Part shown: positions 34,564 through 42,913 of the stretch, in pieces
Position numbering within the stretch: position 1 is the stretch's first letter
Layout of the letters: every line of letters begins with the position of its first letter
NCBI RefSeq assembly: GCF_000177675.1
Contig: NZ_ADGX01000029.1
Coordinates: 1 to 64,000, forward strand
Reading direction: 5' to 3'
DNA from: Parafrankia sp. EUN1f
GTDB taxonomy: Bacteria > Actinomycetota > Actinomycetes > Frankiales > Frankiaceae
DNA: 64,000 bases
Made by a program: the position numbers and the translations under genes
Notes under the pieces: model-generated
What the model was told of the DNA's origin: nothing
What the model saw: the letters and a program-made list of their open reading frames with translations, nothing else
The model's database searches: none

Positions 34564-35910
34564 CTAGTCGAAGGATGTCAGGGTCGGTTCGCTCCAGTCG
34601 CGGTTCTCGTTCGACCAGCAGACGAACGGCTTCGCCGCTGTTCCGCCCACCATGTTGAACTTGCCTCCCCTGACCTGCACAAAGCTCACGCATTCCTGGA
34701 CGGGGCCGTGCGAGGTCGGGTCGTCCTGGGTCGCGCTCTCGTGCATCCGGGTCCAGTCGATGGGCGGCACCAGACCACCCGCGGTGAAGTCAGTGATCTT
34801 GTTCGTCGCGTCGGTTACGCTCTGCCGGGTGAACGAGGGTCCAGCCGCCAGGATCCCCTGGTAGGCAATGTCCGCGTCGATCCAGCCGACCATGGCGACC
34901 TCACTGACCTCCGCGCCGCTCTTGGCCATCCACTTCTGGAAGTCGGCGAGGGCACTGTCACCCGCCTCCGCCTGGAAGGGCCGGAAGGCGACCTGCACGA
35001 TGTCGCCTTCGAACAGGTCGCCGGCCTTCTGTACGAACTTCTCCTCGTAGGTGTTCGGGTGGAGGATCTTCACGTCCGCCAGGCCCTGGCGCTTCAGCTC
35101 CTGCGCGAGGGTCTTCTGACCGTTCAGATCGAAGCAGCTCACGATCATGTCGACGCGCGCGCGCTTCATCGCCGACACTTCGGGGCCGACGCCGTTGGGA
35201 AGACCGAACGCGAGCGTGTCGTTGAAGTACGACACCTGCTGGCCGGTGTCCGGGGCGTACAGGTTGATCGAGTCCCGGGCGGACTGGGCGCACCGCTTCG
35301 AAGAGTCGGAGATGCCGTAGCCCAGGGCCGCGATATGCGTCGCGCCGACGAGCTTGGCGCTGTAGGGGTAGTAGCGGGCGGTGCACTCGAGGCACGTGAC
35401 GCCGATATTGCCCCAGACGTTGTCGTGGCCGGCCATCGCGGCGGGTTGGATGGCCCACACGTACTGGGGAACGCCCGCCTTCGCCAGATCGCCCCACCCG
35501 GTGGGAAGCTGGGCGGCGCTGAACGTGCCGAACGTGTCGTCCGCGGTGATGATCTGCAGCGCGCCCTGCTGGTTCCGACCAAGCTGATCGTCGATCTTCC
35601 TCGTCAGTTTCAGCTGCCGGCCGTGAACACCGCCTTCGCTGTTACGGAAGGCGAAGTAGGCCTCGATCCCCTGGGCGAAGCATTCGTAGATGCAGGCTCC
35701 GGTCGGGTTGTTCGTCTTGGTCGCGAGCATCGAGAAACTGATGGCGTTGGCGGTCACGCCTGGCGCCCCGTTCGCCGGAGCCGGTCCCGTGGTGGCGCCG
35801 TTCTCGGCCGAGTCTCCACCGCCCGAGTTCGAACAGGCCGCAACCAGCGCGAGCGCCAGCGCGACCAGGAATACCGGCAACCGACCTACACCGGCGTGTA
35901 ATCGCTTCAT
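34564..35910 (-). CDS. Branched-chain amino acid-type ABC substrate-binding lipoprotein
   Basis: 448 residues. The signal peptide has a lipobox: MKRLHAGVGRLPVFLVALAL then VAACS, with Cys26 as the lipidation site, so it is exported and membrane-anchored. The rest is a periplasmic-binding-protein-like fold of the Leu/Ile/Val type (VHGRQLKLTRKIDDQLGRN, ALQIITADD, VDMIVSCFDLNG). No permease or ATPase gene is adjacent. It is on the same strand as the P450 and aldolase genes and may import or sense the substrate of the catabolic block. The ligand is probably a small organic acid or aromatic compound, which is inference. Confidence 0.87.
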   Translation of the reverse strand: MKRLHAGVGRLPVFLVALALALVAACSNSGGGDSAENGATTGPAPANGAPGVTANAISFSMLATKTNNPTGACIYECFAQGIEAYFAFRNSEGGVHGRQLKLTRKIDDQLGRNQQGALQIITADDTFGTFSAAQLPTGWGDLAKAGVPQYVWAIQPAAMAGHDNVWGNIGVTCLECTARYYPYSAKLVGATHIAALGYGISDSSKRCAQSARDSINLYAPDTGQQVSYFNDTLAFGLPNGVGPEVSAMKRARVDMIVSCFDLNGQKTLAQELKRQGLADVKILHPNTYEEKFVQKAGDLFEGDIVQVAFRPFQAEAGDSALADFQKWMAKSGAEVSEVAMVGWIDADIAYQGILAAGPSFTRQSVTDATNKITDFTAGGLVPPIDWTRMHESATQDDPTSHGPVQECVSFVQVRGGKFNMVGGTAAKPFVCWSNENRDWSEPTLTSFD

Positions 35911-36245
35911 GAGAATCTGGTGGCCCTTCGGATCGGGCGCCTGAGAACTCCGTCTCCGAGCGCCAGCTACCTCTGACGGTAAACGGTGATCTCAGGCTGC
36001 GATTCAGAGCCGAGCGGGAAAACCAAGCCCGATAACAACGGTGACCTTAGTACCCTGAACCAGAACTAGGCGACCCTTGATCGAAAAGTCAGGTTCTCGG
36101 CCAGAGACCCGAAGTCGGCAGACCACATTTTTTCAGTCCACCAAAATTCCTCGGCCCAGCCCGGAGCCGCTATCAGCAGCCTTGCCGCAACCTGAGGTCC
36201 GGGTGACAACGCGGAAACGTTACCACGGAAGCGACGTATTAACCT
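35911..36245. other. Intergenic gap upstream of the binding-protein gene
   Basis: A 335-base gap that is noticeably less GC-rich than its surroundings (for example around 36115-36160 and 36210-36245). No gene is visible. It should contain the promoter of the lipoprotein gene and the 3' end of the P450 transcript. I saw no clear terminator and no copy of the TGGCAC-N3-GTGCCA palindrome here. Confidence 0.5.
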
Positions 36246-37445
36246 TCACGGGAGGTGGACCGGCAGCGTCGCCCAGCCGCGTACCTGGGAAGAGTCGAGC
36301 TTTGCCTTGTCCATGTCGGGCTCCCAGTCCGGGAAGCGTTTGAGGATCTCTTCGACGGCGATACGGGCCTCGAGGCGAGCGAGGGCCGCTCCGAGGCAGA
36401 AGTGGTTGCCTCGGCCAAAGGTCAGGTGGCGACCGATCTTGCGGTGGATGTCAAAGCGGTCACCATCTGGCGGAAAGACCCGTTCGTCGCGGTTCGCCGA
36501 CCCCATGAGCAGCATCAGAACGCTGCCCTCGGGCATAGTCTGGCCGTGGATCTCGACGTCCCGGGTGACGTACCGGCACGCTTGCAGTGCAGCCGGCTGC
36601 AGGCGCAGGATCTCTTCCACCGCGTTGGGAATCAGCTCGGGATTCGCGACGAGCTCTCGCCGTTGGTCAGGGGCGTCGCCGAGGATCTTGCCGGACCAGC
36701 CGATGGTCCGATTCGTAGTCTCGTTGCCGGCCGTGGCCAGTACATTGATGAAGATGAGAAGCTCGTCACGAGTCAGGCGGCGGATCGTGCCCTTCTCGTC
36801 CTCGAACTCAGCGTTTATCAGTGCCGTCATCAGGTCATCGGACGGGTTCTTCACCCGCCAGTCGATGTATTGCGTGAAGAACGTCCCGTCGGCGAACTGG
36901 TCGTCGTTGAACTCGCCGGGCTCCCCTTCCTCTCGCCGCAGCTTCTCGTCTTGGTGGACCCTGATCTCCTCCTGATCCTGCTCCGGGATGCCCAGCAGCA
37001 TCCCGATCACCCGCATGGGCATCTTTGCCCCGAGGTCGGCAACAAAGTCAAGCTGTCGGGAGCCCACCAGCGGGTCGAGTACCTGGGCGCAGAAGTCGCG
37101 GATCCGACCCTCGAGGGCGGCCATCTTCCGCGGGGTGAAGATTCCGGTAAGGACGCCGCGATGCACGGGGTGCATCGGCGGGTCCTCGAAAATGAAAACC
37201 CCTGACGGGAGGTCCATGTTCGCTTTGATCAACTCAAGAATATTTCCGCGGGCGGAGCTGAAGGTGGCAACGTCCACGAAGGCCTTGTCTACATCGTCGA
37301 ACCTGCTGAGCGCATAGAAATCATGCTTCTCGTTGTAGTACAGCGGCTGCTCGTCCCGCATACGACGGAAGATCGGGAAGGGGTCGACCTGGAGTGCCGG
37401 CTCATACGGGTCATAGTAGATCTCCGGTTGTTGTGTGATTGTCAC
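36246..37445 (-). CDS. Cytochrome P450
   Basis: 399 residues, soluble bacterial class. The I-helix oxygen-activation motif is LATAGNETTNR, the K-helix ExxR is in VEEILRLQPAA, and the haem-binding loop is FGRGNHFCLGAALARLE with the cysteine ligand. PMHPVHRGVLTGIFTPRKMA is the usual C-helix region. It needs ferredoxin and ferredoxin reductase partners; none is adjacent. One copy of the TGGCAC-N3-GTGCCA palindrome (37489-37503) lies 44 bases upstream, so it likely has its own regulated promoter in the catabolic regulon. Probably hydroxylates a hydrophobic substrate. Confidence 0.95.
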   Translation of the reverse strand: MTITQQPEIYYDPYEPALQVDPFPIFRRMRDEQPLYYNEKHDFYALSRFDDVDKAFVDVATFSSARGNILELIKANMDLPSGVFIFEDPPMHPVHRGVLTGIFTPRKMAALEGRIRDFCAQVLDPLVGSRQLDFVADLGAKMPMRVIGMLLGIPEQDQEEIRVHQDEKLRREEGEPGEFNDDQFADGTFFTQYIDWRVKNPSDDLMTALINAEFEDEKGTIRRLTRDELLIFINVLATAGNETTNRTIGWSGKILGDAPDQRRELVANPELIPNAVEEILRLQPAALQACRYVTRDVEIHGQTMPEGSVLMLLMGSANRDERVFPPDGDRFDIHRKIGRHLTFGRGNHFCLGAALARLEARIAVEEILKRFPDWEPDMDKAKLDSSQVRGWATLPVHLP

Positions 37446-37488
37446 AGCTTCGTCTCCTCGACAGGATGCTTTATCAACGTGCCCAACA

Positions 37489-37503
37489 TGGCACGAGATG
37501 CCA
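37489..37503. promoter_or_regulatory. TGGCAC-N3-GTGCCA-type operator, site 1 (P450)
   Basis: tggcacgagatgcca: one mismatch from the perfect palindrome. Lies 44 bases upstream of the P450 start codon in a 197-base gap. Confidence 0.65.
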
Positions 37504-37642
37504 CGGGTCGTCCAGAATTAATGTTGTCGGCTAGCGCCGTCGCCGGCTTCGGCGGCCTCGGCAGCGGACAACCTGAATTGGATCCTTTGGAGCAGGCCGC
37601 GGATTGCGGTGGGCGGTCTGGAGTTCGCCGGCCGAACAAGGC

Positions 37643-38443
37643 CTAGTCAAGTAGATCGGGCTGCTCCTTGACGATGTGCTGGTAGTACGCTTCGAACCCC
37701 CAGCGTGCCAGGGTCTCGCCGCCGACCTGCCTGGCTGTGCGCTTGGCCGTCACGTCGTCGAGCAGCCGCAGCTTTCCTGCCGCCTGTGCGACGAGCTGCA
37801 CCTGGGCGGCCCGCTCGGCAGCGATGAACCAGTACGCCGCCGACTCCACGGTGGTGCCGACGGTCAGCAGTCCGTGATTGGCGAGGATCACCAGCTTGCC
37901 CGGGCCGAGTGCGCTGGCGATGCGCCGGCCCTCGTTGGTGCTGAGGACCACGCCGGTGAAGTCGTCGAAGATCGAATGTTCCTGATGGAACGCGCAGGCG
38001 TCTTGCGTGATCGGATACAGCGGCTCGCCGAGCACGGACAGTGCCTTGCCGTAGCGAGAATGAGTGTGCGCGGCGGCAACCACCTCCGGCCGGGCCGTGT
38101 GGACTTCCGAGTGGATCGCGAACGCCGCGGTGTTCAACGGCGGCCGCCCCTCCACGATCTCACCCTCGGCATTCACCAGAAGCAGACTCGAAACGCTGAT
38201 CCGGCGGAAGTCAACCCCGAAGCGGTTCACCCAGAAGTGGTCGGTCAACTCCGGGTCGCGGGCGGTGATATGTCCTGCGAGGCCTTCGCCGTATCCGAGC
38301 TGGCCAAAGATCCTGTAGGCGCCGGCGAGCCGCTGCTTGCGGTGCAGTCGCTCCTGTTCAAGGGTGCGCGCCGGCTCGGGACGAGGCCACTGGCCGTCGA
38401 TCGCAGGCGACACGAGCGCGCCGTCTAGCGGGGCAGCTGTCAT
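37643..38443 (-). CDS. Class II aldolase/adducin family protein
   Basis: 266 residues from the ATG at 38443, preceded by ggagg. The fold is indicated by LAGAYRIFGQLGYGEGLAGH, HITARDP, HSEVHTARPEVVAAAHTHSR (zinc-binding HxH) and LVILANHGLLTVGTTVESAA with a third His. The catalytic acid expected in aldolases is not obvious, and such proteins in catabolic clusters may be decarboxylases or hydrolases. It precedes the P450 on the same strand. Operator sites 2 and 3 lie upstream, in the gap shared with the VOC gene. Confidence 0.88.
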   Translation of the reverse strand: MTAAPLDGALVSPAIDGQWPRPEPARTLEQERLHRKQRLAGAYRIFGQLGYGEGLAGHITARDPELTDHFWVNRFGVDFRRISVSSLLLVNAEGEIVEGRPPLNTAAFAIHSEVHTARPEVVAAAHTHSRYGKALSVLGEPLYPITQDACAFHQEHSIFDDFTGVVLSTNEGRRIASALGPGKLVILANHGLLTVGTTVESAAYWFIAAERAAQVQLVAQAAGKLRLLDDVTAKRTARQVGGETLARWGFEAYYQHIVKEQPDLLD

Positions 38444-38631
38444 GGCGAATGCCTCCGGTGGCACTTTGCAGGTCGGGACGAGCTGAGCCGGCTGCGGTCG
38501 AAAGTGGCAACGCGCTGGACCACAAGGCGGCTGTGGATCTTGTCGAGCGCGACGCGTGCCTTGCGGAGCGCAAACGCCGCTCCGGTCCAGCGGTGGATGC
38601 CACGTCCGGCGGTGAGGAGGAGGCAGCAGCA

Positions 38632-38646
38632 CGGCACTGCATGCCA
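38632..38646. promoter_or_regulatory. TGGCAC-N3-GTGCCA-type operator, site 2 (aldolase side)
   Basis: cggcactgcatgcca: two mismatches from the perfect palindrome. About 190 bases upstream of the aldolase-family start. Confidence 0.5.
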
Positions 38647-38709
38647 CCCCTCGGGGAGGCAGGTCCGGAGCGTGGCATCCTGTGGGGCCTCTATCAGCAG
38701 TGAAGGGAA

Positions 38710-38764
38710 TTGCGATCTCTGGACAACGATGGCACGCAGTGCCATCGTTGTCCAGAGATCGCAA
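38710..38764. promoter_or_regulatory. 55-bp perfect palindrome containing operator site 3
   Basis: Arms 38710-38735 and 38739-38764 are exact 26-base reverse complements around a gca centre. The core 38730-38744 is the perfect operator tggcacgcagtgcca. The element sits in the divergent gap between the aldolase and VOC genes and ends only 12 bases before the VOC start codon, so in the VOC mRNA it would also form a strong hairpin next to the ribosome-binding site. It is far longer than the other copies of the motif. Confidence 0.85.
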
Positions 38765-38775
38765 GAGAGGTCCTG

Positions 38776-39153
38776 ATGCCTGCATACATCGTTCTCGATA
38801 GCCAAGATCCAGTACGTCTCGCCGACTTCTATGGCGCACTCCAAGGAGTCGAGACGCTGCTGACCTACGACGAGGGGCGGTATCACGCGATGGCGCCGAA
38901 CCGCGAGGGTCTGATGATCGTCCTGCAGCGGGTCCCCGAGGCCAAGGCGGGCAAGAACCGAGCGCATTTCGACCTCGTCGTCGACGACCTCGAGGCCGAG
39001 ACGGAGCGAGTCCTCGCGCTGGGCGGGACGTGGATCGAGCCTGGGAAGACGCACGAGCTGGAGACCTTCTCCTGGCGATGCATGGCCGACCCGGAAGGCA
39101 ACGAGTTCTGCCTTTACCTCCTGCCAGCGGGCATGAGCAACGATGCCTCCTAG
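38776..39153 (+). CDS. VOC (glyoxalase-like) family protein 1
   Basis: 125 residues from the ATG at 38776 (gagagg upstream). Vicinal-oxygen-chelate fold: IVLDSQDPVRLADFYGALQG at the start, RAHFDLVVDDLEAETERVLA in the middle and MADPEGNEFCLYLLP at the end, where the Glu of EFCL is the usual metal ligand. One VOC unit pair. Reaction unknown; in this context possibly epimerisation, isomerisation or ring-cleavage support in the catabolic pathway. Convergent with the TetR gene, overlapping by four bases. Confidence 0.88.
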   Translation: MPAYIVLDSQDPVRLADFYGALQGVETLLTYDEGRYHAMAPNREGLMIVLQRVPEAKAGKNRAHFDLVVDDLEAETERVLALGGTWIEPGKTHELETFSWRCMADPEGNEFCLYLLPAGMSNDAS

Positions 39154-39779
39154 CTGCCTTTGAACGACTCCCGGTCCAGTCGCCAACTGGACCGGGTGGT
39201 AGCAATGTCCAGCTCCGCGAGCGTGCGCGCCATGCGAAACGCGCGACGCACGAGCTCATTCAGATCAGCGGAGGCGTCACGCAGCCAACGCTCGTAGGCG
39301 GCGTTCGCGGCACCCAGTGAGACATGACCGATGAGCTGCGGCCCCAGTGCATCCTCTGGTTCGTCGAGCCGGCGTGCGGCGTACCGTGCGATCACAGCCA
39401 GCCATTCGGCGTTTCGGAGCGAGGCGTTCGCCTTCAGCGCGGGAGTGAGCAGGATCAGCTCCATGCGCTGTCGATGGGCGACCGGGCCGTCAGTGTTCGC
39501 CCGGTTGAAACGCATCACCCCCTCGGCAATGGCATCGAACATGGGTCGATCATCTGGCACCGACGCGAACCAGTCATCGAGTTCCTTCAGGAGCCCGGCG
39601 AAGTTTCCGAACAGGATGTCGTTTTTCGACGCGAAGTACCGGAAGAAGGTTCGCCGTGAGACGCCGGCCGCATTGGCGATCTCCTCGACCGTGACGTCCT
39701 GGAAGCCGCGCGCGGCGATCATCTCCAGGGCGGCTTTCTCGATGGCCTCGACCGATGTCTGTTGGGGTGTGGGGGTCAC
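39150..39779 (-). CDS. TetR-family transcriptional regulator (candidate regulator of the TGGCAC regulon)
   Basis: 209 residues from the GTG at 39779, preceded by ggaag; an upstream GTG at 39869 gives 239 residues. The DNA-binding HTH reads ALEMIAARGFQDVTVEEIAN, AAGVSRRTFFRYFASKNDIL, close to the MftR-like group with FFRYFxSKxD. The C-terminal ligand domain is unlike any I can name. It is divergent from the amidohydrolase at 40080, and the gap between them holds operator sites 4 and 5, so autoregulation and control of the catabolic operons are likely. This link is inferred from position. Confidence 0.9.
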   Translation of the reverse strand: MTPTPQQTSVEAIEKAALEMIAARGFQDVTVEEIANAAGVSRRTFFRYFASKNDILFGNFAGLLKELDDWFASVPDDRPMFDAIAEGVMRFNRANTDGPVAHRQRMELILLTPALKANASLRNAEWLAVIARYAARRLDEPEDALGPQLIGHVSLGAANAAYERWLRDASADLNELVRRAFRMARTLAELDIATTRSSWRLDRESFKGS

Positions 39780-39947
39780 AGAGCTCTTCCGTCTCGCGCC
39801 ACAGCCCGGGTCCTCGCCACACGAGCGAGGGCGGTCCGTGAGCAGGGTCTTCCTATCATCGCGCGACACCGAGGGCCCCTAGCCGGCCGCGCGTTCTCAC
39901 CCAGTGTCGTATCCGTCATATGCCAGGAAGATTCTATCCTTCAGGGC

Positions 39948-39962
39948 TGGCACGCAGTGCCA
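39948..39962. promoter_or_regulatory. TGGCAC-N3-GTGCCA operator, site 4
   Basis: tggcacgcagtgcca, a perfect palindrome identical to the core of site 3. In the divergent gap between the TetR and amidohydrolase genes. Confidence 0.75.
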
Positions 39963-40024
39963 TCCAGATCTACGTAGCTCGGCTGCGATCTTGCCAACTG
40001 GCAGGCGTGAGGTCGCGGCCGAGC

Positions 40025-40039
40025 TGGCACTGAGTGTCA
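40025..40039. promoter_or_regulatory. TGGCAC-N3-GTGCCA-type operator, site 5
   Basis: tggcactgagtgtca, one mismatch. It lies 41 bases before the amidohydrolase start and overlaps the expected promoter position. Centre-to-centre distance to site 4 is 77 bases. Confidence 0.65.
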
Positions 40040-40079
40040 TTTCGCACTACAGTGTTCTCAACCGGGCGGAAGGAGCGTC

Positions 40080-41450
40080 ATGCCGCAGGTCGCATCCGAA
40101 CAGAGTGAGCGCTACATCGTGGTGTCGACTGACAGCCACGTCGGCCCGTCGGTCGCGGGTCAGTTGCGGGACTACTGCGAGGCGAAGCACCTCGATGACT
40201 TCGATCGGTTCGTCGCGGAGATGGAGGGCCATGGACTGCTCTCGTGGCGGTCGTCGGAGGCCGCGAAGCCCGGCGAGGAGGAGAGCTGGTCGCTCGGTAG
40301 GTCCCGCGCGGAGCTGGGCAAGGAGCAGGCCGCCGCGTTCGGCAAGGTCGCGGGGATCCGCAACGCCGACCAGGTCGACCGGGGTTTTCTTCAGCGAAGC
40401 TACGAGGCTAGTCTGGTTCCAGGTTTGCAGAATCATGCCGCGCGCATCGCCGACATGGACAGGGCGGGCACCGCGGCGTCCGTTATCTACCATGGAGGCC
40501 TCAACGGCCAGTCCATCCCGTTCTCGACCACCGGCCTGATCTCCTGGGGGAACTCCAGCTACAACCACCTCGAGCCAGCCGGTGTCCGGATCTACAACCG
40601 GTGGCTCGCCGATTTCGTCTCCGAGTCCCCAGAACGCCATGCTGGCATCGCGCACATACCGATTTCCGACCCGGAAGCCTGCGTGCGTGAAGTCGAGTGG
40701 GCGGCCGCAGCAGGTCTGAAAGGGATCAACCTGCCGGCGCCTCGCAGCGACCTGCCGATGCTCAATGACCCCGTCTGGGAACCGCTCTGGGCGGTGTCTG
40801 AGGAGACGGGGCTCTCGCTCAACACGCATGGTGGCGGTGGGGAGCATTACCCCTACAAGGGCCCCGGCGCCCAGTCCATGTACATGATGGAAACTACTTG
40901 GCGTACCCGCCGGGGGGTCTGGGTGATGATCCTCGCTGGCGTCTTCGCCCGGCATCCCACACTGAAACTCGTGATGACCGAACAGTGGATGGACTGGGCG
41001 CCACAGGTCATGGCCGACATGGACGGCCTCTACTCCGGGCCCGGTGGATCGGCGCTGCGTGCGACATTGCCCGAGAGGCCCTCCACGTACTTCCACCGCA
41101 ACTGCTTCATCGGCGCGAGCTTCATGGCCAACTGGGAAGCGAAGTTCGGCGTCGAACACAACCTCGTGGCGAACACGATGTGGGGAGACGACTACCCGCA
41201 CGCCGAAGGTACCTGGCCTCACACCCGGGAGGCGATGCGGTCGACGTTCTGGGACATCGACCCAGAGCACACCCGCCGCTATCTCGGTGACACGGCGATC
41301 GAGGTCTACGGTCTCGACCGCGCCAAGCTGCGGGCGGTCGCGGACCGCATCGGCCCAACGCCCGACGAGATCGCCAACCCATTTACTCCCGCTGAGGACG
41401 AAGCCGTCGGCCTATACGCATTCCGCGAAGGCCCGGGAATCTTCGCCTAG
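40080..41450 (+). CDS. Amidohydrolase-2 family (ACMSD-like TIM-barrel) protein
   Basis: 456 residues. The N-terminal metal site is altered (VVSTDSHVGPS instead of DxDxHxxE). SLNTHGGGGEHYPY, FARHPTLKLVMTEQWMDW and NTMWGDDYPHAEGTWPHTRE supply the later His and Asp ligands of the family. Such proteins are metal-dependent hydrolases or decarboxylases, often in aromatic or steroid-like catabolism. First gene of the plus-strand operon 40080-48668, starting after operators 4 and 5. ggaagg lies upstream of the ATG. Substrate unknown. Confidence 0.88.
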   Translation: MPQVASEQSERYIVVSTDSHVGPSVAGQLRDYCEAKHLDDFDRFVAEMEGHGLLSWRSSEAAKPGEEESWSLGRSRAELGKEQAAAFGKVAGIRNADQVDRGFLQRSYEASLVPGLQNHAARIADMDRAGTAASVIYHGGLNGQSIPFSTTGLISWGNSSYNHLEPAGVRIYNRWLADFVSESPERHAGIAHIPISDPEACVREVEWAAAAGLKGINLPAPRSDLPMLNDPVWEPLWAVSEETGLSLNTHGGGGEHYPYKGPGAQSMYMMETTWRTRRGVWVMILAGVFARHPTLKLVMTEQWMDWAPQVMADMDGLYSGPGGSALRATLPERPSTYFHRNCFIGASFMANWEAKFGVEHNLVANTMWGDDYPHAEGTWPHTREAMRSTFWDIDPEHTRRYLGDTAIEVYGLDRAKLRAVADRIGPTPDEIANPFTPAEDEAVGLYAFREGPGIFA

Positions 41451-41483
41451 ACGACCAGACGCGCGCACGCTGAGGAGATCGAG

Positions 41484-42341
41484 ATGACTGCAAACCCGGC
41501 GACTTCACCGTCACCGCCATGCCGGTCGGTGACGGAAGAGGAGATCGATCATCTTCGCGAGTTCGGCTGGGTCAAGCTGAAGCGCTTCGTGGATCCGCAG
41601 TACCTGCGCTCGATGCTCGATCTTGCCCGTGAGGTGATGGGAGAGGACGCCGACAGCAACCCCATCTCCCCTGTCCTGGAAGCTGCCGTCACCGAGGGCA
41701 AGCCCGGTCTCTCGTACTTCAACGCCCAGCGCAGCTTCGGTCTGGCCCACCCCGTGCTGCGCCCGCTGATCTTCGAAATCGGCAGGAGCGCGAAGCTGCT
41801 GCAGCGACGGCGCAGCGCGGACGGGGCCGGCGTCGACGTCCGCTACTACTCGGACTTTTTCGTACCTAAGCTACCCGCGGCGAAGGCCGCGCGCCACGGC
41901 GGCAACGGGCCTACCGCCTATCACCAGGACTTCATCACCTTCGCCGTCGACCGATCCGGCGGCATGACCTTCTGGATCCCGCTGGAGCCCTGTGGGCCGC
42001 CCGCGGGAACGATGTCATTCGTCAGCGGCTCCCACCGCGAAGGCGTACTGGGCGATTACACCTGCTACGGCGACGGAGACGCCCTGGACGTCTTCCCCGA
42101 ACTCCGCCGGCTTGAGATGTCCGAGCATATGACCTATGAGCTCGGCGACATCACCGTCCACACCCACCTGACCATCCACGGCAGCGGGCCCAATATGACC
42201 GACCGCCCCCGGTGGACCTACCTCCTCGTCACACAGCCGGCTGACGCCTGCTGGAACGGCTCGCCCTGCCCGAACTTCGACTCAAGCGATATGACGCCCT
42301 GGCAGCCGTTCGGTGGCGGACGTTTCCCGGTCATCAGCTGA
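41484..42341 (+). CDS. Phytanoyl-CoA dioxygenase (PhyH) family protein
   Basis: 285 residues; ATG 41484 with gaggag upstream. A non-haem Fe(II)/2-oxoglutarate oxygenase is indicated by AYHQDFITFAVDRSGGMTFW (HxD iron ligands), ETGT-like PAGTMSFVSGSHREGVLGDY and the distal His in DITVHTHLTIHGSGPNMTDR followed by RW for 2-oxoglutarate. It hydroxylates an unknown substrate in the cytosol. 33 bases after the amidohydrolase. Confidence 0.9.
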   Translation: MTANPATSPSPPCRSVTEEEIDHLREFGWVKLKRFVDPQYLRSMLDLAREVMGEDADSNPISPVLEAAVTEGKPGLSYFNAQRSFGLAHPVLRPLIFEIGRSAKLLQRRRSADGAGVDVRYYSDFFVPKLPAAKAARHGGNGPTAYHQDFITFAVDRSGGMTFWIPLEPCGPPAGTMSFVSGSHREGVLGDYTCYGDGDALDVFPELRRLEMSEHMTYELGDITVHTHLTIHGSGPNMTDRPRWTYLLVTQPADACWNGSPCPNFDSSDMTPWQPFGGGRFPVIS

Positions 42342-42352
42342 AAGGGAAGCCA

Positions 42353-42913
42353 GTGATCCCTGCCCTCTTAACCAACCGCAGTTTCATGCAGGTGTGCTGG
42401 GTCGTGCCCGACCTCCATGCGGCCATTGACGCATGGGTCGGGTCCGCCGGCGTCGGTCCGTTCTTCTGGTTCGACGGGGTGGCGTTCGCGGACGGCCACC
42501 ACCGCGGTGAGCCAGCGGCCTTCCCCGCGGTCAGAGCCGCGATCGCCTACGCCGGCGACCTCCAGGTCGAGCTTGTGTGTCAGGACAACGACGATCCTGG
42601 CGTGTTTCGAGACGTATTCCGCCGGGGTGAGGGCGGCGTGCACCACCTGGCCATCACCTGCACCGACTACGAAGCCGAGCGCGACGCCTACCTCGCAGCA
42701 GGAGCCGTCCTGGCCTTCGAAGGGGTCACTGGCACGAGCCGTACGTGCTGGATCGACACCAGCCCAACCTTGGGATTCATGATCGAACTTTTGGAGCCGA
42801 GCGAGACGCGAGAGGCCTGGTTCTCGACCATGCGCGCGGCTGCGCGTACCTGGGACGGCTCCGACGCCATTGTCGTTCCCGGTGCGGGGACTACTGAGAT
42901 CGCCCGACACTGA
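42353..42913 (+). CDS. VOC (glyoxalase-like) family protein 2
   Basis: 186 residues; GTG 42353. The N-terminal half (MQVCWVVPDLHAAIDAWVGS, GVGPFFWFDGVAF) and the C-terminal half (GGVHHLAITCTDYEAERDAY, SPTLGFMIELLEPS) form the two babab units of a VOC protein, with His and Glu ligand positions present. This GxGPFFxF pattern occurs in VOC proteins within actinobacterial catabolic clusters. Its stop overlaps the ligase start by one base. Confidence 0.87.
   Translation: MIPALLTNRSFMQVCWVVPDLHAAIDAWVGSAGVGPFFWFDGVAFADGHHRGEPAAFPAVRAAIAYAGDLQVELVCQDNDDPGVFRDVFRRGEGGVHHLAITCTDYEAERDAYLAAGAVLAFEGVTGTSRTCWIDTSPTLGFMIELLEPSETREAWFSTMRAAARTWDGSDAIVVPGAGTTEIARH

Noticed and set aside
39992-40003. tgccaactggca palindrome as an eighth operator
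   Set aside because: The half-sites are in opposite order (TGCCA-TGGCA) and differently spaced from the TGGCAC-N3-GTGCCA motif.
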